47,419 nt of DNA from Siminovitchia thermophila (GTDB lineage Bacteria; Bacillota; Bacilli; Bacillales; Bacillaceae_C): NCBI RefSeq assembly GCF_016909185.1, contig NZ_JAFBFH010000036.1:1-47419 (forward strand), given 5' to 3'. The notes under the pieces are model-generated. The model did no database searches. It saw nothing but the letters and a program-made list of their open reading frames with translations, and was not told where the DNA came from. Numbering within the stretch: position 1 is the first letter of the stretch; each line of letters opens with the position of its first letter. Below are positions 17,585 to 26,522 of this stretch, piece by piece. The translations under genes and the position numbers were made by a program.

Positions 17585-19032
17585 TGAAAACAAGAAACAT
17601 AAAAGTGGCCGATCCTCATATACAAAACTTGGCATCTCTTTTATCGGGACCTAATCCTATTTTATACAAAAAAGTTGATTTGGCCGCTTATGATTGTGAC
17701 GGTTTTACGATTCAGAGATTTTTGCCCAAGGCGGTTGTTTTTCCTGAAAATACAGAAGAAGTGGCAGCAGTCGTCAAATATTGCGCTGAAAACAATTTAC
17801 CGTTTTTGGCGCGCGGGGCAGGCACGGGCTTGAGCGGAGGAGCGATTCCGCTTAATGGAGAAGTGATCATCAGTTTGACAAGAATGAAACGCCTTTTAAG
17901 TGTTGATCTTGAAAATAGGCGAGCGGTCGTGGAGCCAGGTTTTATTAACTTGCAATTAACCCGTTCTGTTGCAAATAAAGATTATTATTATGCTCCTGAT
18001 CCATCCAGTCAATATTGCTGTACGATTGGGGGCAATGTTGCTGAAAATGCCGGTGGTGCACATTGTCTGAAATATGGGGTGACGACCAATCATATTTTGG
18101 GATTGGAGGTCGTTTTACCGAATGGAGAGATAATGGAGATTGGAAAAAACGGCATTCCCGATGAACCGGGCTATGATTTGCTTGGGCTGTTAACGGGGTC
18201 TGAAGGAACGCTGGGCATCGTGACAAAAATTACAATCAGGCTATTAAAAAATCCGGAATCAAAGCAAACGGTACTGGCCTATTTTGACCGGATAGAAGAC
18301 GGAAGCCAGGCGGTATCCGACATTATTTCGGCAGGAATTGTTCCGGCTGCATTGGAAATGATGGATAAAATCGCGATCGAAGGTGTGGAGTCTGCCGCTT
18401 TTCCGGTTGGGCATCCCCGGGACATCGCGGCTGTATTATTAATAGAAGTCGATGGAATCGCCGCGGGAATCGAGGAACAGATTGAACAAATATTAGAAGT
18501 ATGCAGAAACAGAAATGTGAGGGAGGTGAGGGTGGCCAAAAATGAACAAGAAAGAGAAAGATGGTGGGCGAACCGGAAAACAGGCTTTGGAGCGATGGGG
18601 GCTATTTCGAACGATTACCTCGTCCAGGATGGAGTTATACCACGAAGCAAATTACCTCAAGTATTGAAAAAGATTCATCACATCAGTAAAGAGCATGGAT
18701 TAAGGATCGCCAATATTTTTCACGCGGGAGATGGGAACCTTCATCCGCTTGTCCTGTTTGATTCGCGGATTCCGGGCGAAACCGAAAAGGCGATCGAAGC
18801 GGGAAGCGCCTGTTTAAAGGCATGCGCCGATGCAGGCGGCACGATTACAGGTGAACATGGTGTGGGGATCGAGAAAAAGGAAGAAATGCGCTTCGTTTTT
18901 ACAGATGATGAAATAACTGCCCAAATAAATATCCGCCGGGTATTTAATCCGGATAATCTGTTAAATGCGGGAAAAATGTTTCCAACCCCTGGCCGTTGCG
19001 CCGAGATAAAACAAGAACTTCAGAAAAAATAA
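17581..19032 (+). CDS. glcD: Glycolate/D-lactate oxidase subunit GlcD
   Basis: FAD-linked oxidase of 483 residues. The FAD domain contains ARGAGTGLSGGA near residue 79 and PDPSSQYCCTIGGNVAENAG near residue 140. The C-terminal oxidase domain has FHAGDGNLHP (metal/substrate His) and GEHGVGIEKK. GlcD is the catalytic flavoprotein that oxidises 2-hydroxy acids such as glycolate or D-lactate to 2-oxo acids. The gene starts within the end of glcF behind GGGGGTG. B. subtilis keeps glcD/glcF homologues (ysfC/ysfD as I recall); here glcE and a permease complete the unit, but no regulator gene is adjacent. Confidence 0.92.
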   Translation: MMKTRNIKVADPHIQNLASLLSGPNPILYKKVDLAAYDCDGFTIQRFLPKAVVFPENTEEVAAVVKYCAENNLPFLARGAGTGLSGGAIPLNGEVIISLTRMKRLLSVDLENRRAVVEPGFINLQLTRSVANKDYYYAPDPSSQYCCTIGGNVAENAGGAHCLKYGVTTNHILGLEVVLPNGEIMEIGKNGIPDEPGYDLLGLLTGSEGTLGIVTKITIRLLKNPESKQTVLAYFDRIEDGSQAVSDIISAGIVPAALEMMDKIAIEGVESAAFPVGHPRDIAAVLLIEVDGIAAGIEEQIEQILEVCRNRNVREVRVAKNEQERERWWANRKTGFGAMGAISNDYLVQDGVIPRSKLPQVLKKIHHISKEHGLRIANIFHAGDGNLHPLVLFDSRIPGETEKAIEAGSACLKACADAGGTITGEHGVGIEKKEEMRFVFTDDEITAQINIRRVFNPDNLLNAGKMFPTPGRCAEIKQELQKK

Positions 19033-19094
19033 CCATAATACATTCACCACAAGAAGAAGGCATATAAAAAATTCACTTTGAAAGGAGTTTTTTG

Positions 19095-20888
19095 GTGAGT
19101 ACAGGCTTGCTTGCTTTTTTATCTCTATTGCCGATTCTTGCTGTAGGTGTGTTTCTTGTTGGGTTGAGGTGGCCTGCCAGCAGGGCTATGCCCATTTCTT
19201 ATATTCTGGCAGCCGCATTGGCGCTTTTTGTGTGGCAAGTTCCAGGAGCAAATGTTGGGGCCGCGACAATTAATGGCGTTGTTGTCGCCTTTACCCTCTT
19301 ATACATCATTTTTGGCGCCATTTTATTGTTGAATACGCTCCAAGAGAGCGGCGGCATTAAAACAATTCGCCAAGGATTTACGGATATTTCGGAAGACCGG
19401 CGAATCCAGGTTATCATTATTGCCTGGTTATTTGGCTCTTTTATCGAGGGGTCTGCCGGGTTTGGAACGCCTGCGGCTGTTGCCGTTCCGCTCCTTGTCG
19501 GTTTGGGATTCCCCGCTATGGCGGCAGTTGTGGCGGGCATGGTGATTCAAAGTACCCCGGTAACTTTTGGGGCAGTGGGAACCCCGGTGCTTGTCGGGGT
19601 TCAAACAGGGCTCTCGGCAGACCCCGGCATTAGCAATGACTTTCTGCAGTTGGTCACGGTGATTGGCGGCAAGACGGCCATTTTGCACATGATAGCCGGC
19701 ACATTCGTTCCACTATTTGTTGTATCGCTCATGACACGATTTTTTGGTAAAAACAAATCATTTTCAGAAGGAATTCAAGTATGGAAGTTTGCGTTGTTCG
19801 CTGCATTTGCCATGACGATTCCGTACGTGATCGTAGCAAATGTTCTTGGTCCCGAGTTTCCATCTATGACGGGCGGATTGGTCGGCCTGATCATTGTCGT
19901 ATTGGCGGCCAAAAAAGGGCTGTTTGTGCCCCCGAAAGAAGAGGCATGGAATTTTGAAGATGAATCCAAATGGGACTCTGATTGGAAAGGAACAGTTGTT
20001 ATAAAAGACATCGCTCATAAAAGCGGCTCCATGTCAATGATTCGTGCCTGGTCCCCTTACATTCTAGTTGGGATTTTCCTCGTTTTGACCAGATTAAAGA
20101 CCTTGCCGTTTATGGAGTGGGCCCAGTCATGGACAATCGCATTTGAAAATATGTTTGATTCGGGCATTACAGCAAGCTTTCAGCCGCTCTATTCGCCGGG
20201 CACCATTTTCATTATCGTTTCTTTCATCACATACTTCTTACATGGAATGAATGGAAGCGCTTACTACAGGTCGTGGGCGCAATCCGGAAAAACGGCTTTG
20301 GCTGCATCTACTGCTCTCATTTTTACTGTCCCGATGGTGCAAGTATTTCTGAATAGCGGCGGTGGAGAAGCGGGCTATGAACGAATGCCGATAGAGCTTG
20401 CCAACGGTGTTGCGGCACTTGCCGGGGAGTACTGGCCGTTTTTTGCCACCTTTATTGGGGGCCTCGGAGCATTTATTGCAGGAAGCAATACGGTGAGCAA
20501 CATGATGTTTTCCCTTTTTCAATATGACGTTGGATCACAGATTGGCGTCGATCCGACTTGGATTGTCGCTTTGCAATCTGTTGGCGGTGCGGCGGGAAAC
20601 ATGATTTGCGTCCATAATGTTGTAGCCGCATCCGCCGTTGTTGGTTTGCTTGGCAAAGAGGGAACGGTTATTCGAAAAACATTATTCCCGTTTACGTATT
20701 ATGCGCTGTTAACCGGCTCCATCGGTTATGCCATTGTATGGTACTCCCAGAAAGGGTTGTTTAATCTTGGGTCCATCATAGCCTTGGCCATTATATTTAC
20801 CGCTATTTACATCATTGCCACGAACCGCAACCGGATAGCCGTGCTTAAAGTGACGGCATCGGATCATTCGGTAAAAGATGTAAAGTAA
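19095..20888 (+). CDS. lctP: L-lactate permease family transporter (LctP)
   Basis: Membrane transporter of 597 residues with about 13-14 hydrophobic helices, lactate permease family. Typical segments are [28 protein letters not shown] cut by short loops, [15 protein letters not shown], and the C-terminal [16 protein letters not shown] and [25 protein letters not shown]. It should import lactate and/or glycolate with protons, feeding the oxidase encoded just upstream. I start at GTG 19095 (AAAGGAG 8 nt upstream); a TTG at 19092 is also possible. A terminator follows. Confidence 0.93.
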   Translation: MSTGLLAFLSLLPILAVGVFLVGLRWPASRAMPISYILAAALALFVWQVPGANVGAATINGVVVAFTLLYIIFGAILLLNTLQESGGIKTIRQGFTDISEDRRIQVIIIAWLFGSFIEGSAGFGTPAAVAVPLLVGLGFPAMAAVVAGMVIQSTPVTFGAVGTPVLVGVQTGLSADPGISNDFLQLVTVIGGKTAILHMIAGTFVPLFVVSLMTRFFGKNKSFSEGIQVWKFALFAAFAMTIPYVIVANVLGPEFPSMTGGLVGLIIVVLAAKKGLFVPPKEEAWNFEDESKWDSDWKGTVVIKDIAHKSGSMSMIRAWSPYILVGIFLVLTRLKTLPFMEWAQSWTIAFENMFDSGITASFQPLYSPGTIFIIVSFITYFLHGMNGSAYYRSWAQSGKTALAASTALIFTVPMVQVFLNSGGGEAGYERMPIELANGVAALAGEYWPFFATFIGGLGAFIAGSNTVSNMMFSLFQYDVGSQIGVDPTWIVALQSVGGAAGNMICVHNVVAASAVVGLLGKEGTVIRKTLFPFTYYALLTGSIGYAIVWYSQKGLFNLGSIIALAIIFTAIYIIATNRNRIAVLKVTASDHSVKDVK

Positions 20889-20897
20889 TAATCCCAG

Positions 20898-20929
20898 GCA
20901 TTCACTGAGCGATTCGGTGGGTGCTTTTT
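20898..20929 (+). terminator. Terminator of glcEFD-lctP
   Basis: GCATTCAC (20898-20905) pairs along its whole length with GTGGGTGC (20917-20924), two pairs being G-U, and is followed by TTTTT. It starts 9 bp after the lctP stop. Confidence 0.7.
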
Positions 20930-21367
20930 ATGTTGGGAAAATGCACTGGCGAACATGTTGAAAAGCGAAGCGAAAGTCGTTTGCGAATGCCAAAGTCCCC
21001 AAGCGCTGTTGGAGAAAAGCATTCGTCGAATTCTCCCAACTCCTCGAAAGACTTCGTTCATAAGATAAAAATGTCCCACCAAAAAGAGGCTGTCTAGTAT
21101 TGCACTAAAAGGTAACACCCAAGAAAGTTGAATATACAGCATTCTTGGGTTTTTTTTGAAATTTTCAAGCAGCAATATTACTTATCGGACAATCCCTGAT
21201 TCCATTTGGACCGGCAAGGTTGGATGGCAGCGACCAGACGCCTTTGGGCGTCTTGCTTTGTTTGTGTGAGAAAATATGTTTAAAACTACTATGTTTTATG
21301 TTTATGAACTTGGAGGATACATTGATATAATGGAAGGTGTTTAGACATACCGAAAGGAGTACTTTTT
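20930..21367. other. Noncoding gap before swrC
   Basis: No credible gene is seen. The left half has degenerate short repeats (TTCGTCGAATT-like) and the phrase AGAGGCTGTC, which often borders decayed repeats in Bacillaceae. A terminator lies at 21117-21157. TATAAT at 21326-21331, about 36 bp before the swrC start codon, may be its -10 box, but no good -35 accompanies it. Confidence 0.5.
21117..21157 (+). terminator. Intergenic terminator
   Basis: ACCCAAGAA (21117-21125) and TTCTTGGGT (21142-21150) form a perfect 9-bp stem followed by seven T. No intact gene lies directly upstream on the plus strand, so it may end read-through from lctP or belong to a lost gene. Confidence 0.7.
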
Positions 21368-24300
21368 GTGAACCTGAGCCATTTTTCGATTAGAAGACCG
21401 GTTTTTACAATCGTTACAATGTTTCTCGTTGTTATACTCGGAATCGTCTCACTTCTAAAAATTCCGCTGAAATTAATACCAGATATTAATCCCCCCATTG
21501 CCGTTGTAGTGACGTCTTATGAGGGGGCAAGTCCGGAGGAAGTGGTTGAAAAGATTACTAAACCGCTGGAAGCAAACTTATCCACACTACCGGGCATTAA
21601 AAATATACAATCATTTTCCGAGGATGGATCTAACTTGGTTTTGTTGGAGTTTTCATGGTCCACTTCGATTGATGATGTTCAAAACGATATACTGCAAAGA
21701 ATTGATCAGACTCCGGTTCCTGCCGATGCGGAAAAACCGAGATTATTAAAGTTTGATCCATCGCAATTTCCGGTCATTCAGCTTTCACTAAAATCCAATA
21801 CGGATGAGGACTCCTTAAAAAGGCTTGCCGATCAATTAACAACGGAACTGAAAAGAGTGAAAGGCGTAGCGAGCGTGAATGTGTCCGGAACGCTAACTGA
21901 AGAAATCCGGATCACGCTTGACCAAAACAAACTGAGAGACTATGGGCTCTCCCAGTCGGATATTGTGAATGTGGTTCAAGCGAGCAATGTGTCAATGCCC
22001 GGCGAAACTGTGTTAACGGATGGAAAGGAATTGACAACACGCATTATTAGCAGCCTTCAATCTCCTAAAGATATCGAAAACCTTTCCGTTACAATCAATC
22101 CGGCAAGCGGCGAAAAAATTCAGATACGTGACGTGGCCACTGTGAACCTGCAGAAGCAAGAGGAAAAAACAATTACACGGACAAATGAATTGCCGTCTGT
22201 TCTAGTCAGTGTTTTGCAGGAATCAGATGCGAATACAGCAAGCGTCTCAAAGGATTTTCAAAAAGAATTAAAAACATTGCTTCAAAAAGACCAATTTAAA
22301 GACATTGAAGCAGATATTCTTTTTGACCAAGGGGATTATATTAGGATTGCTATCGGAAACATTTCTTCTTCCCTCATCATCGGGGGAGCGCTGGCAATGC
22401 TCGTATTGTTTTTATTCTTACGAAGTGTAAAAAGTCCACTCATTATTGGCATTGCGATCCCTTATTCCGTTATCGTGACGTTTGTTTTAATCTATTTTTC
22501 GGATTTCGCATTGAATATTATGACTCTCGGTGGGCTTGCGCTTGGCATCGGTATGCTTGTTGATAATGCCATTGTTGTCATTGAAAATATTTATCGGCAT
22601 CTTTCGATGGGAAAAGATCCGAAAACTGCCGCGAGAGAAGGTGCCAAAGAGATCGCAGGTGCCATTACGGCTTCCACTTTAACCACGGTTGCCGTGTTCC
22701 TGCCCGTTGTATTTATCAGTGGTCTTTTAGGTCAATTGTTTAAAGAATTCGCTCTAACCATTTCATTTAGCCTTTTTGCATCACTATTCGTCGCCTTGAC
22801 TGTTGTTCCGATGCTTGCCAGCAGGGTGTTGAAAAAGCCGCCAGCCAATCATGAGGCAAGGCGACGCAGGTCCAAGACGTTTAGATGGCTGGACCGTTCC
22901 ATTCGCTGGTCCTTAAGGCACCGCTTCGTCGTCTTGCTCGTCTCTCTACTGCTCTTTGTTGGAGGAGCCGCTGGAATATCAACAGTAGGTATGCAGTTTT
23001 TACCTCCAACGGATGAAGGATTTTTCAGCATGAATGTGGAGCTGGAAAATGGCGCCGCTTTGTCTGAAACGGAGAAAGTTGTCAAATTGATTGAGGACCG
23101 CTTAAAAGATGATAAGGCCGTCAATACGTATGTCAGCTTGATTGGTTCTACTCAGGAAGCCTCCTTCCAAGGCAGTTCGAAAGCAAATACGGCAGAGATT
23201 TATGTAAAGATGCAATCTCTAGAGGATAGAGACATATCACTGTTTCATTATGTTGAAGATCTTAAGTCGGAATTGGAAAAAGAGGTGGAGAAGGCAAAAA
23301 AAGGAACGAAACTTACGTTTCAAGTAGACACTGCTTCCGGCATGGAAGCACAAACCTTGACATTTAATGTGAGCGATACGGATAAAGAGCGTTTAGATAA
23401 AAATACCGATAAAATTTATAAAGCGCTTGGCCAGTTGGATCATGTGACATCCCTCATGACGAGCACCGCGGAAACAGTTGAGGAAGTCCAAATGACGATT
23501 GACAGGGAAAAAGCGTTTGAAGCCGGACTAGCTCCAGCACAAATCGCAACCATCGTCAACGATGTAACACGCGGTGTGCAGGCAGCGCAAATAATTGGTG
23601 AAAACTCCGATGTATATGGGGTTTTCGTTCAATACGATGAACAAGTAACAAGAAATCTCGATAAGCTGAAAACGGTATTGATTAAAAAGCCGGACGGAAC
23701 CTATACGGAATTAAAAGATGTGGCAACAGTCAAAGTAGGTGAAGGGCCGGTTGAAATCCAGCGAATCAACCAGCAAAACTCTGTGGAATTTACAGTAAAA
23801 TACAGTACGGATACCAATTTAGGAGATATCACGAAAAGAGTTAATGAGAAAATAGCCGACCTTAACTTGGAAGACGGAACAGAAATCACATACAGCGGGG
23901 AGTCAGAGCTGCTTGAAGACTCCATCAGTGACATGATGATGGCGTTTATCCTGGCCATTATCCTTGTCTATATTGTCATGGCTGCCCAATTCGAATCATT
24001 CAAATATCCGTTTGTCATCATGTTTACAGTGCCACTTATGGCGATCGGTGTAATGATTGCGCTATTTTTGGCGCAAATGCCGCTCAGCATACCAGCATTG
24101 ATTGGTATCATTATATTGGCGGGAATCGTCGTAAATAATGCCATTGTGATCGTTGACTATATAAATCAACGAAAAAGGGACGGAATGTCAAGCTACGATG
24201 CGCTTGTCATTTCTGTAAAAGACAGGGCTCGTCCTATTTTGATGACAGCATTAACGACCATTTTGGGGCTTGTTCCGCTTGCACTTGGAATCGGTGAAGG

Positions 24301-24448
24301 AACAGAAATGAACCAGCCAATGGGGGTAGCGGTCATCGGGGGACTCGTCAGCAGTACCTTCCTTACTTTATTTGTTATTCCGGTTGTTTATAGTCTGTTT
24401 GACCCGGAAACAAGAAAAATGAATAAAAAAAATAAAAAAACCTCATGA
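21368..24448 (+). CDS. swrC: RND-family efflux pump (SwrC/YerP, AcrB-like)
   Basis: Resistance-nodulation-division transporter of 1026 residues, GTG start with AAAGGAG 8 nt upstream. It has the duplicated plan of one helix, a large extracytoplasmic loop and six helices. The N-terminal FSIRRPVFTIVTMFLVVILG begins the first helix; GIGMLVDNAIVVIENIYR (Asp about 399) holds the proton-relay Asp of helix 4; GIIILAGIVVNNAIVIVDYIN is the counterpart in the second half. B. subtilis SwrC (YerP) exports surfactin and other amphiphiles and is needed for swarming. There is no adjacent membrane-fusion partner or TetR regulator, as is usual for Gram-positive RND pumps. Confidence 0.88.
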   Translation: MNLSHFSIRRPVFTIVTMFLVVILGIVSLLKIPLKLIPDINPPIAVVVTSYEGASPEEVVEKITKPLEANLSTLPGIKNIQSFSEDGSNLVLLEFSWSTSIDDVQNDILQRIDQTPVPADAEKPRLLKFDPSQFPVIQLSLKSNTDEDSLKRLADQLTTELKRVKGVASVNVSGTLTEEIRITLDQNKLRDYGLSQSDIVNVVQASNVSMPGETVLTDGKELTTRIISSLQSPKDIENLSVTINPASGEKIQIRDVATVNLQKQEEKTITRTNELPSVLVSVLQESDANTASVSKDFQKELKTLLQKDQFKDIEADILFDQGDYIRIAIGNISSSLIIGGALAMLVLFLFLRSVKSPLIIGIAIPYSVIVTFVLIYFSDFALNIMTLGGLALGIGMLVDNAIVVIENIYRHLSMGKDPKTAAREGAKEIAGAITASTLTTVAVFLPVVFISGLLGQLFKEFALTISFSLFASLFVALTVVPMLASRVLKKPPANHEARRRRSKTFRWLDRSIRWSLRHRFVVLLVSLLLFVGGAAGISTVGMQFLPPTDEGFFSMNVELENGAALSETEKVVKLIEDRLKDDKAVNTYVSLIGSTQEASFQGSSKANTAEIYVKMQSLEDRDISLFHYVEDLKSELEKEVEKAKKGTKLTFQVDTASGMEAQTLTFNVSDTDKERLDKNTDKIYKALGQLDHVTSLMTSTAETVEEVQMTIDREKAFEAGLAPAQIATIVNDVTRGVQAAQIIGENSDVYGVFVQYDEQVTRNLDKLKTVLIKKPDGTYTELKDVATVKVGEGPVEIQRINQQNSVEFTVKYSTDTNLGDITKRVNEKIADLNLEDGTEITYSGESELLEDSISDMMMAFILAIILVYIVMAAQFESFKYPFVIMFTVPLMAIGVMIALFLAQMPLSIPALIGIIILAGIVVNNAIVIVDYINQRKRDGMSSYDALVISVKDRARPILMTALTTILGLVPLALGIGEGTEMNQPMGVAVIGGLVSSTFLTLFVIPVVYSLFDPETRKMNKKNKKTS

Positions 24449-24510
24449 TAACCATTGAAATTTGATCCATTGTGTTTTATAATACTAATAGTTTAATAGG
24501 CTTGGCTTTT

Positions 24511-24603
24511 AGTGAAGGGGAGTAGCAGCAGATGCGTTTACCTGCATCTGCAACAAAGTCGTCAATTCGTGAAGGTTACGCTTCACCGGCTTTGTTGGCA
24601 TGA
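24511..24603 (+). promoter_or_regulatory. yybP-ykoY Mn2+ riboswitch
   Basis: The leader carries the hallmark segments of this class: GGGGAGTAGC (24517-24526), GCAACAAAGTCGTC near 24550, GGTTACGC near 24574 and CCGGCTTTGTTGGCA (24587-24601). A terminator follows directly and a TerC gene comes next, the commonest partner. Mn2+ binding should favour read-through and raise expression of the downstream gene. Confidence 0.9.
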
Positions 24604-24616
24604 TAAATGTCTAGCA

Positions 24617-24647
24617 AGACCTTTGCCCATCGGGCAGGGGTCTTTTT
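24617..24647 (+). terminator. Riboswitch expression-platform terminator
   Basis: AGACCTTTGCCC (24617-24628) pairs with GGGCAGGGGTCT, followed by TTTTT. It lies right behind the aptamer and before the terC ribosome site, which points to control by transcription attenuation. Confidence 0.85.
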
Positions 24648-24711
24648 GTTTTCTTGAAAAATCCATTTTAAATGCCCGGTGGAATGTCTATACTATATTG
24701 GAGGGATTTCT

Positions 24712-25482
24712 TTGGATTTTTCTATGCTACTGGAGTATTTATGGGTCCTGGTTATTTTAGTGGGACTGGAAGGGATTTTGGCCGCGGACAATGCGGTCGT
24801 CATGGCTGTCATGGTCAAGCATTTGCCAAGGGATAAACAGAAAAAGGCGTTGTTTTACGGCTTGTTTGGTGCATTTATTTTTCGATTTATCGCCTTATTC
24901 CTTATCACTTTTTTAGTTAATGTATGGCAAATACAAGCGCTTGGTGCAGCTTATTTATTATTTTTATCTGTTCATCACATTGTGAAAAAGTATTCGGCTA
25001 ATGGTAATGAAAGTAAACCGGAAAAAGTAAAGAACAAAAAATCCCACTCATTTTGGCCGACGGTGATTAAAGTTGAAATTGCCGACATTGCTTTTGCGAT
25101 TGATTCCATGCTTGCAGCGGTTGTTCTTGCTGTTACATTGAAGCCGACAGGATGGTTTCAAGTAGGGGGCATAGACGGAGGCCAATTTATTGTCATGTTA
25201 CTTGGCGGCCTTATCGGAGTAATCATTATGCGTTTTGCCGCCACAACCTTTGTGCGTTTGTTGGCCAAATATCCTGGTTTGGAGACAGCCGCATTTCTGA
25301 TCGTTGGATGGGTCGGGGTAAAATTGGCTGTGTTAACATTGTCACATCCAAATCTTGGTATTTTAAACAAGCATTTTCCCGAATCAGCGGAATGGAAGCT
25401 TACATTCTGGATCGTCCTGGTTGTCATTGCAGCCGGTGGATATTTTCTATCGAAAAAGAATGTCTTACAAGAATCTAAATAA
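24712..25482 (+). CDS. ykoY: TerC-family membrane protein (YkoY-like Mn exporter)
   Basis: Integral membrane protein of 256 residues with seven predicted helices. TerC signatures are GLEGILAADNAVVMAVMVKHLP in the first helices and IADIAFAIDSMLAAVVLA near residue 122, whose acidic residues are thought to bind metal. B. subtilis YkoY (MeeY) and YceF are linked to Mn2+ efflux and metalation of exported proteins, which fits the Mn riboswitch in front. The start is TTG 24712 with GGAGGG 6 nt upstream; the open frame extends 11 codons further without support. Confidence 0.85.
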   Translation: MDFSMLLEYLWVLVILVGLEGILAADNAVVMAVMVKHLPRDKQKKALFYGLFGAFIFRFIALFLITFLVNVWQIQALGAAYLLFLSVHHIVKKYSANGNESKPEKVKNKKSHSFWPTVIKVEIADIAFAIDSMLAAVVLAVTLKPTGWFQVGGIDGGQFIVMLLGGLIGVIIMRFAATTFVRLLAKYPGLETAAFLIVGWVGVKLAVLTLSHPNLGILNKHFPESAEWKLTFWIVLVVIAAGGYFLSKKNVLQESK

Positions 25483-25570
25483 ATGGAAGACCGCTTATGG
25501 TGTATCGCGATCAATAGCACGAGTTTGAAAAAGCTCCTTTAGTGACGGGACCACGCCAGCCCCTGGGGGA

Positions 25571-25830
25571 TGATTAAAGAAGCGGCCAAAATCAATAAAC
25601 CGAGGCGATCACTGCCGTTCCATGGGGATACATGGAAAGTGGTCATCAGGCCGAAGTGCTCATTTCCGTTTTATGGGGGAAATGGAAAAAACGGTCATAA
25701 GAGATGGCAGTGATCGAGCCTGTTCTATGGGGATAATCGAAGCAGTGGTCATCAGGCCGAGGTGCTCGTTCCCATTTTAATGGGAAAAACGATCAAAGCT
25801 CGTATACGGAGATAATCGAAAAAACGGTTA
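25571..25830. repeat. Degenerate 51-54 bp tandem repeat (minisatellite)
   Basis: Within the 629-bp gap between ykoY and the SASP gene, about five units recur, each opening with a form of ATGGGGATAAT(G/C)GAA, then A-rich sequence, GGTCATCAGGCCGA(A/G)GTGCTC and TTCC(C/G). The clearest units begin at 25622, 25673 and 25727, offsets of 51 and 54 bp, all multiples of three. One frame stays open from 25622 to 25780 (MGI...VVIRPRCSFPF) but has no ribosome site. CGATCACTGCC (25606-25616) and its inverse (25706-25716) bracket the first units. No function is apparent. Confidence 0.55.
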
Positions 25831-25863
25831 TTCAACGCTTATTGTGCTCAAAGGAAAGGGACC

Positions 25864-25934
25864 GGGACATAACCATGTAAAAATGAAACAAACCGCATGG
25901 AATCAAGTTTAAAAACCTTGATTTCACGCGGTTT
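25864..25934 (+). repeat. GGGACATAA-box hairpin element, copy A
   Basis: GGGACATAA (25864-25872), 17 nt, then a hairpin with arms 25890-25907 and 25917-25934 beginning AAACCGCATGG and ending GCGGTTT. The arms match the palindrome at 6434-6478. The box and 17-nt spacing match the element at 32997-33055. It may also terminate ykoY transcripts; TTTTATTCT follows. The rest of the gap, to 26111, is AT-rich and shows nothing further. Confidence 0.6.
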
Positions 25935-26111
25935 TATTCTCACGATTTTTACGAATATTAATCAGGCTTTCAACTTATACCCCAGCCCCCGCCTCTATAT
26001 TTGATATTCCCTTTTATGGGGTATATATTTGGGGACGGTGAAGTATCATTTATACCTGGTATTATCCAAGTTAGGGAAGTTGGCGTTAATTGGCGTTAGA
26101 CTTTAGCTGTC

Positions 26112-26315
26112 TTAGCTGTCGCTTTGTTGGTTGGATAATTGTACTTGTGCTTGTTTCACAAGGCGCTTAGTGATTTCTCCGCCTACGGAGCCATTTGCCC
26201 TCGCTGCTGTGTCGGATCCAAGAGTAACACCGAATTCCTGAGCTATTTCGTATTTCACGTTGTCCAAAAATTGTTCCACGCCAGGAACAAGCAATTGATT
26301 GCTTTGCTGTCCCAT
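26112..26315 (-). CDS. Alpha/beta-type small acid-soluble spore protein
   Basis: SASP of 67 residues that coats and protects spore DNA and is broken down at germination. The family core is intact: [20 protein letters not shown] contains the GPR-type cleavage region (EIAQEFG), followed by [22 protein letters not shown]. The start at 26315 has AAAGGAGG 7 nt upstream; the longer frame to 26405 is unsupported. A SigmaG promoter would be expected but I found no clear match. It resembles B. subtilis SspA-D, closest by eye to SspD. Confidence 0.93.
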   Translation of the reverse strand: MGQQSNQLLVPGVEQFLDNVKYEIAQEFGVTLGSDTAARANGSVGGEITKRLVKQAQVQLSNQQSDS

Positions 26316-26522
26316 ACCTATTCCTCCTTTCTCTTTGTTTGGCTTAATTTTTATTATTCCGCGCAAAGTGTAAACCATGCTGGAACATGCTGTATATTGG
26401 TGCATAACTTCCTATATGGCTAAAATCAATCCATTTTTTTCTGAAATCGTGGTGAATAATTCTTTCTTTTTAATACTTTTTTGCTTAATATGTAAGAATG
26501 AGTAACAAAAAGGAAATTGAAT

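Noticed and set aside
20864-21175. 103-codon minus-strand frame after lctP
   Set aside because: It spans two terminators and the lctP end, has low-complexity composition and no ribosome site.
24448-24511. swrC terminator before the riboswitch
   Set aside because: No stem with T-run is found in this stretch; swrC transcripts may run into the riboswitch terminator.
25622-25780. Minisatellite as a functional 52-codon gene
   Set aside because: There is no ribosome site or promoter, and neighbouring units are broken by stops; kept only as a repeat.
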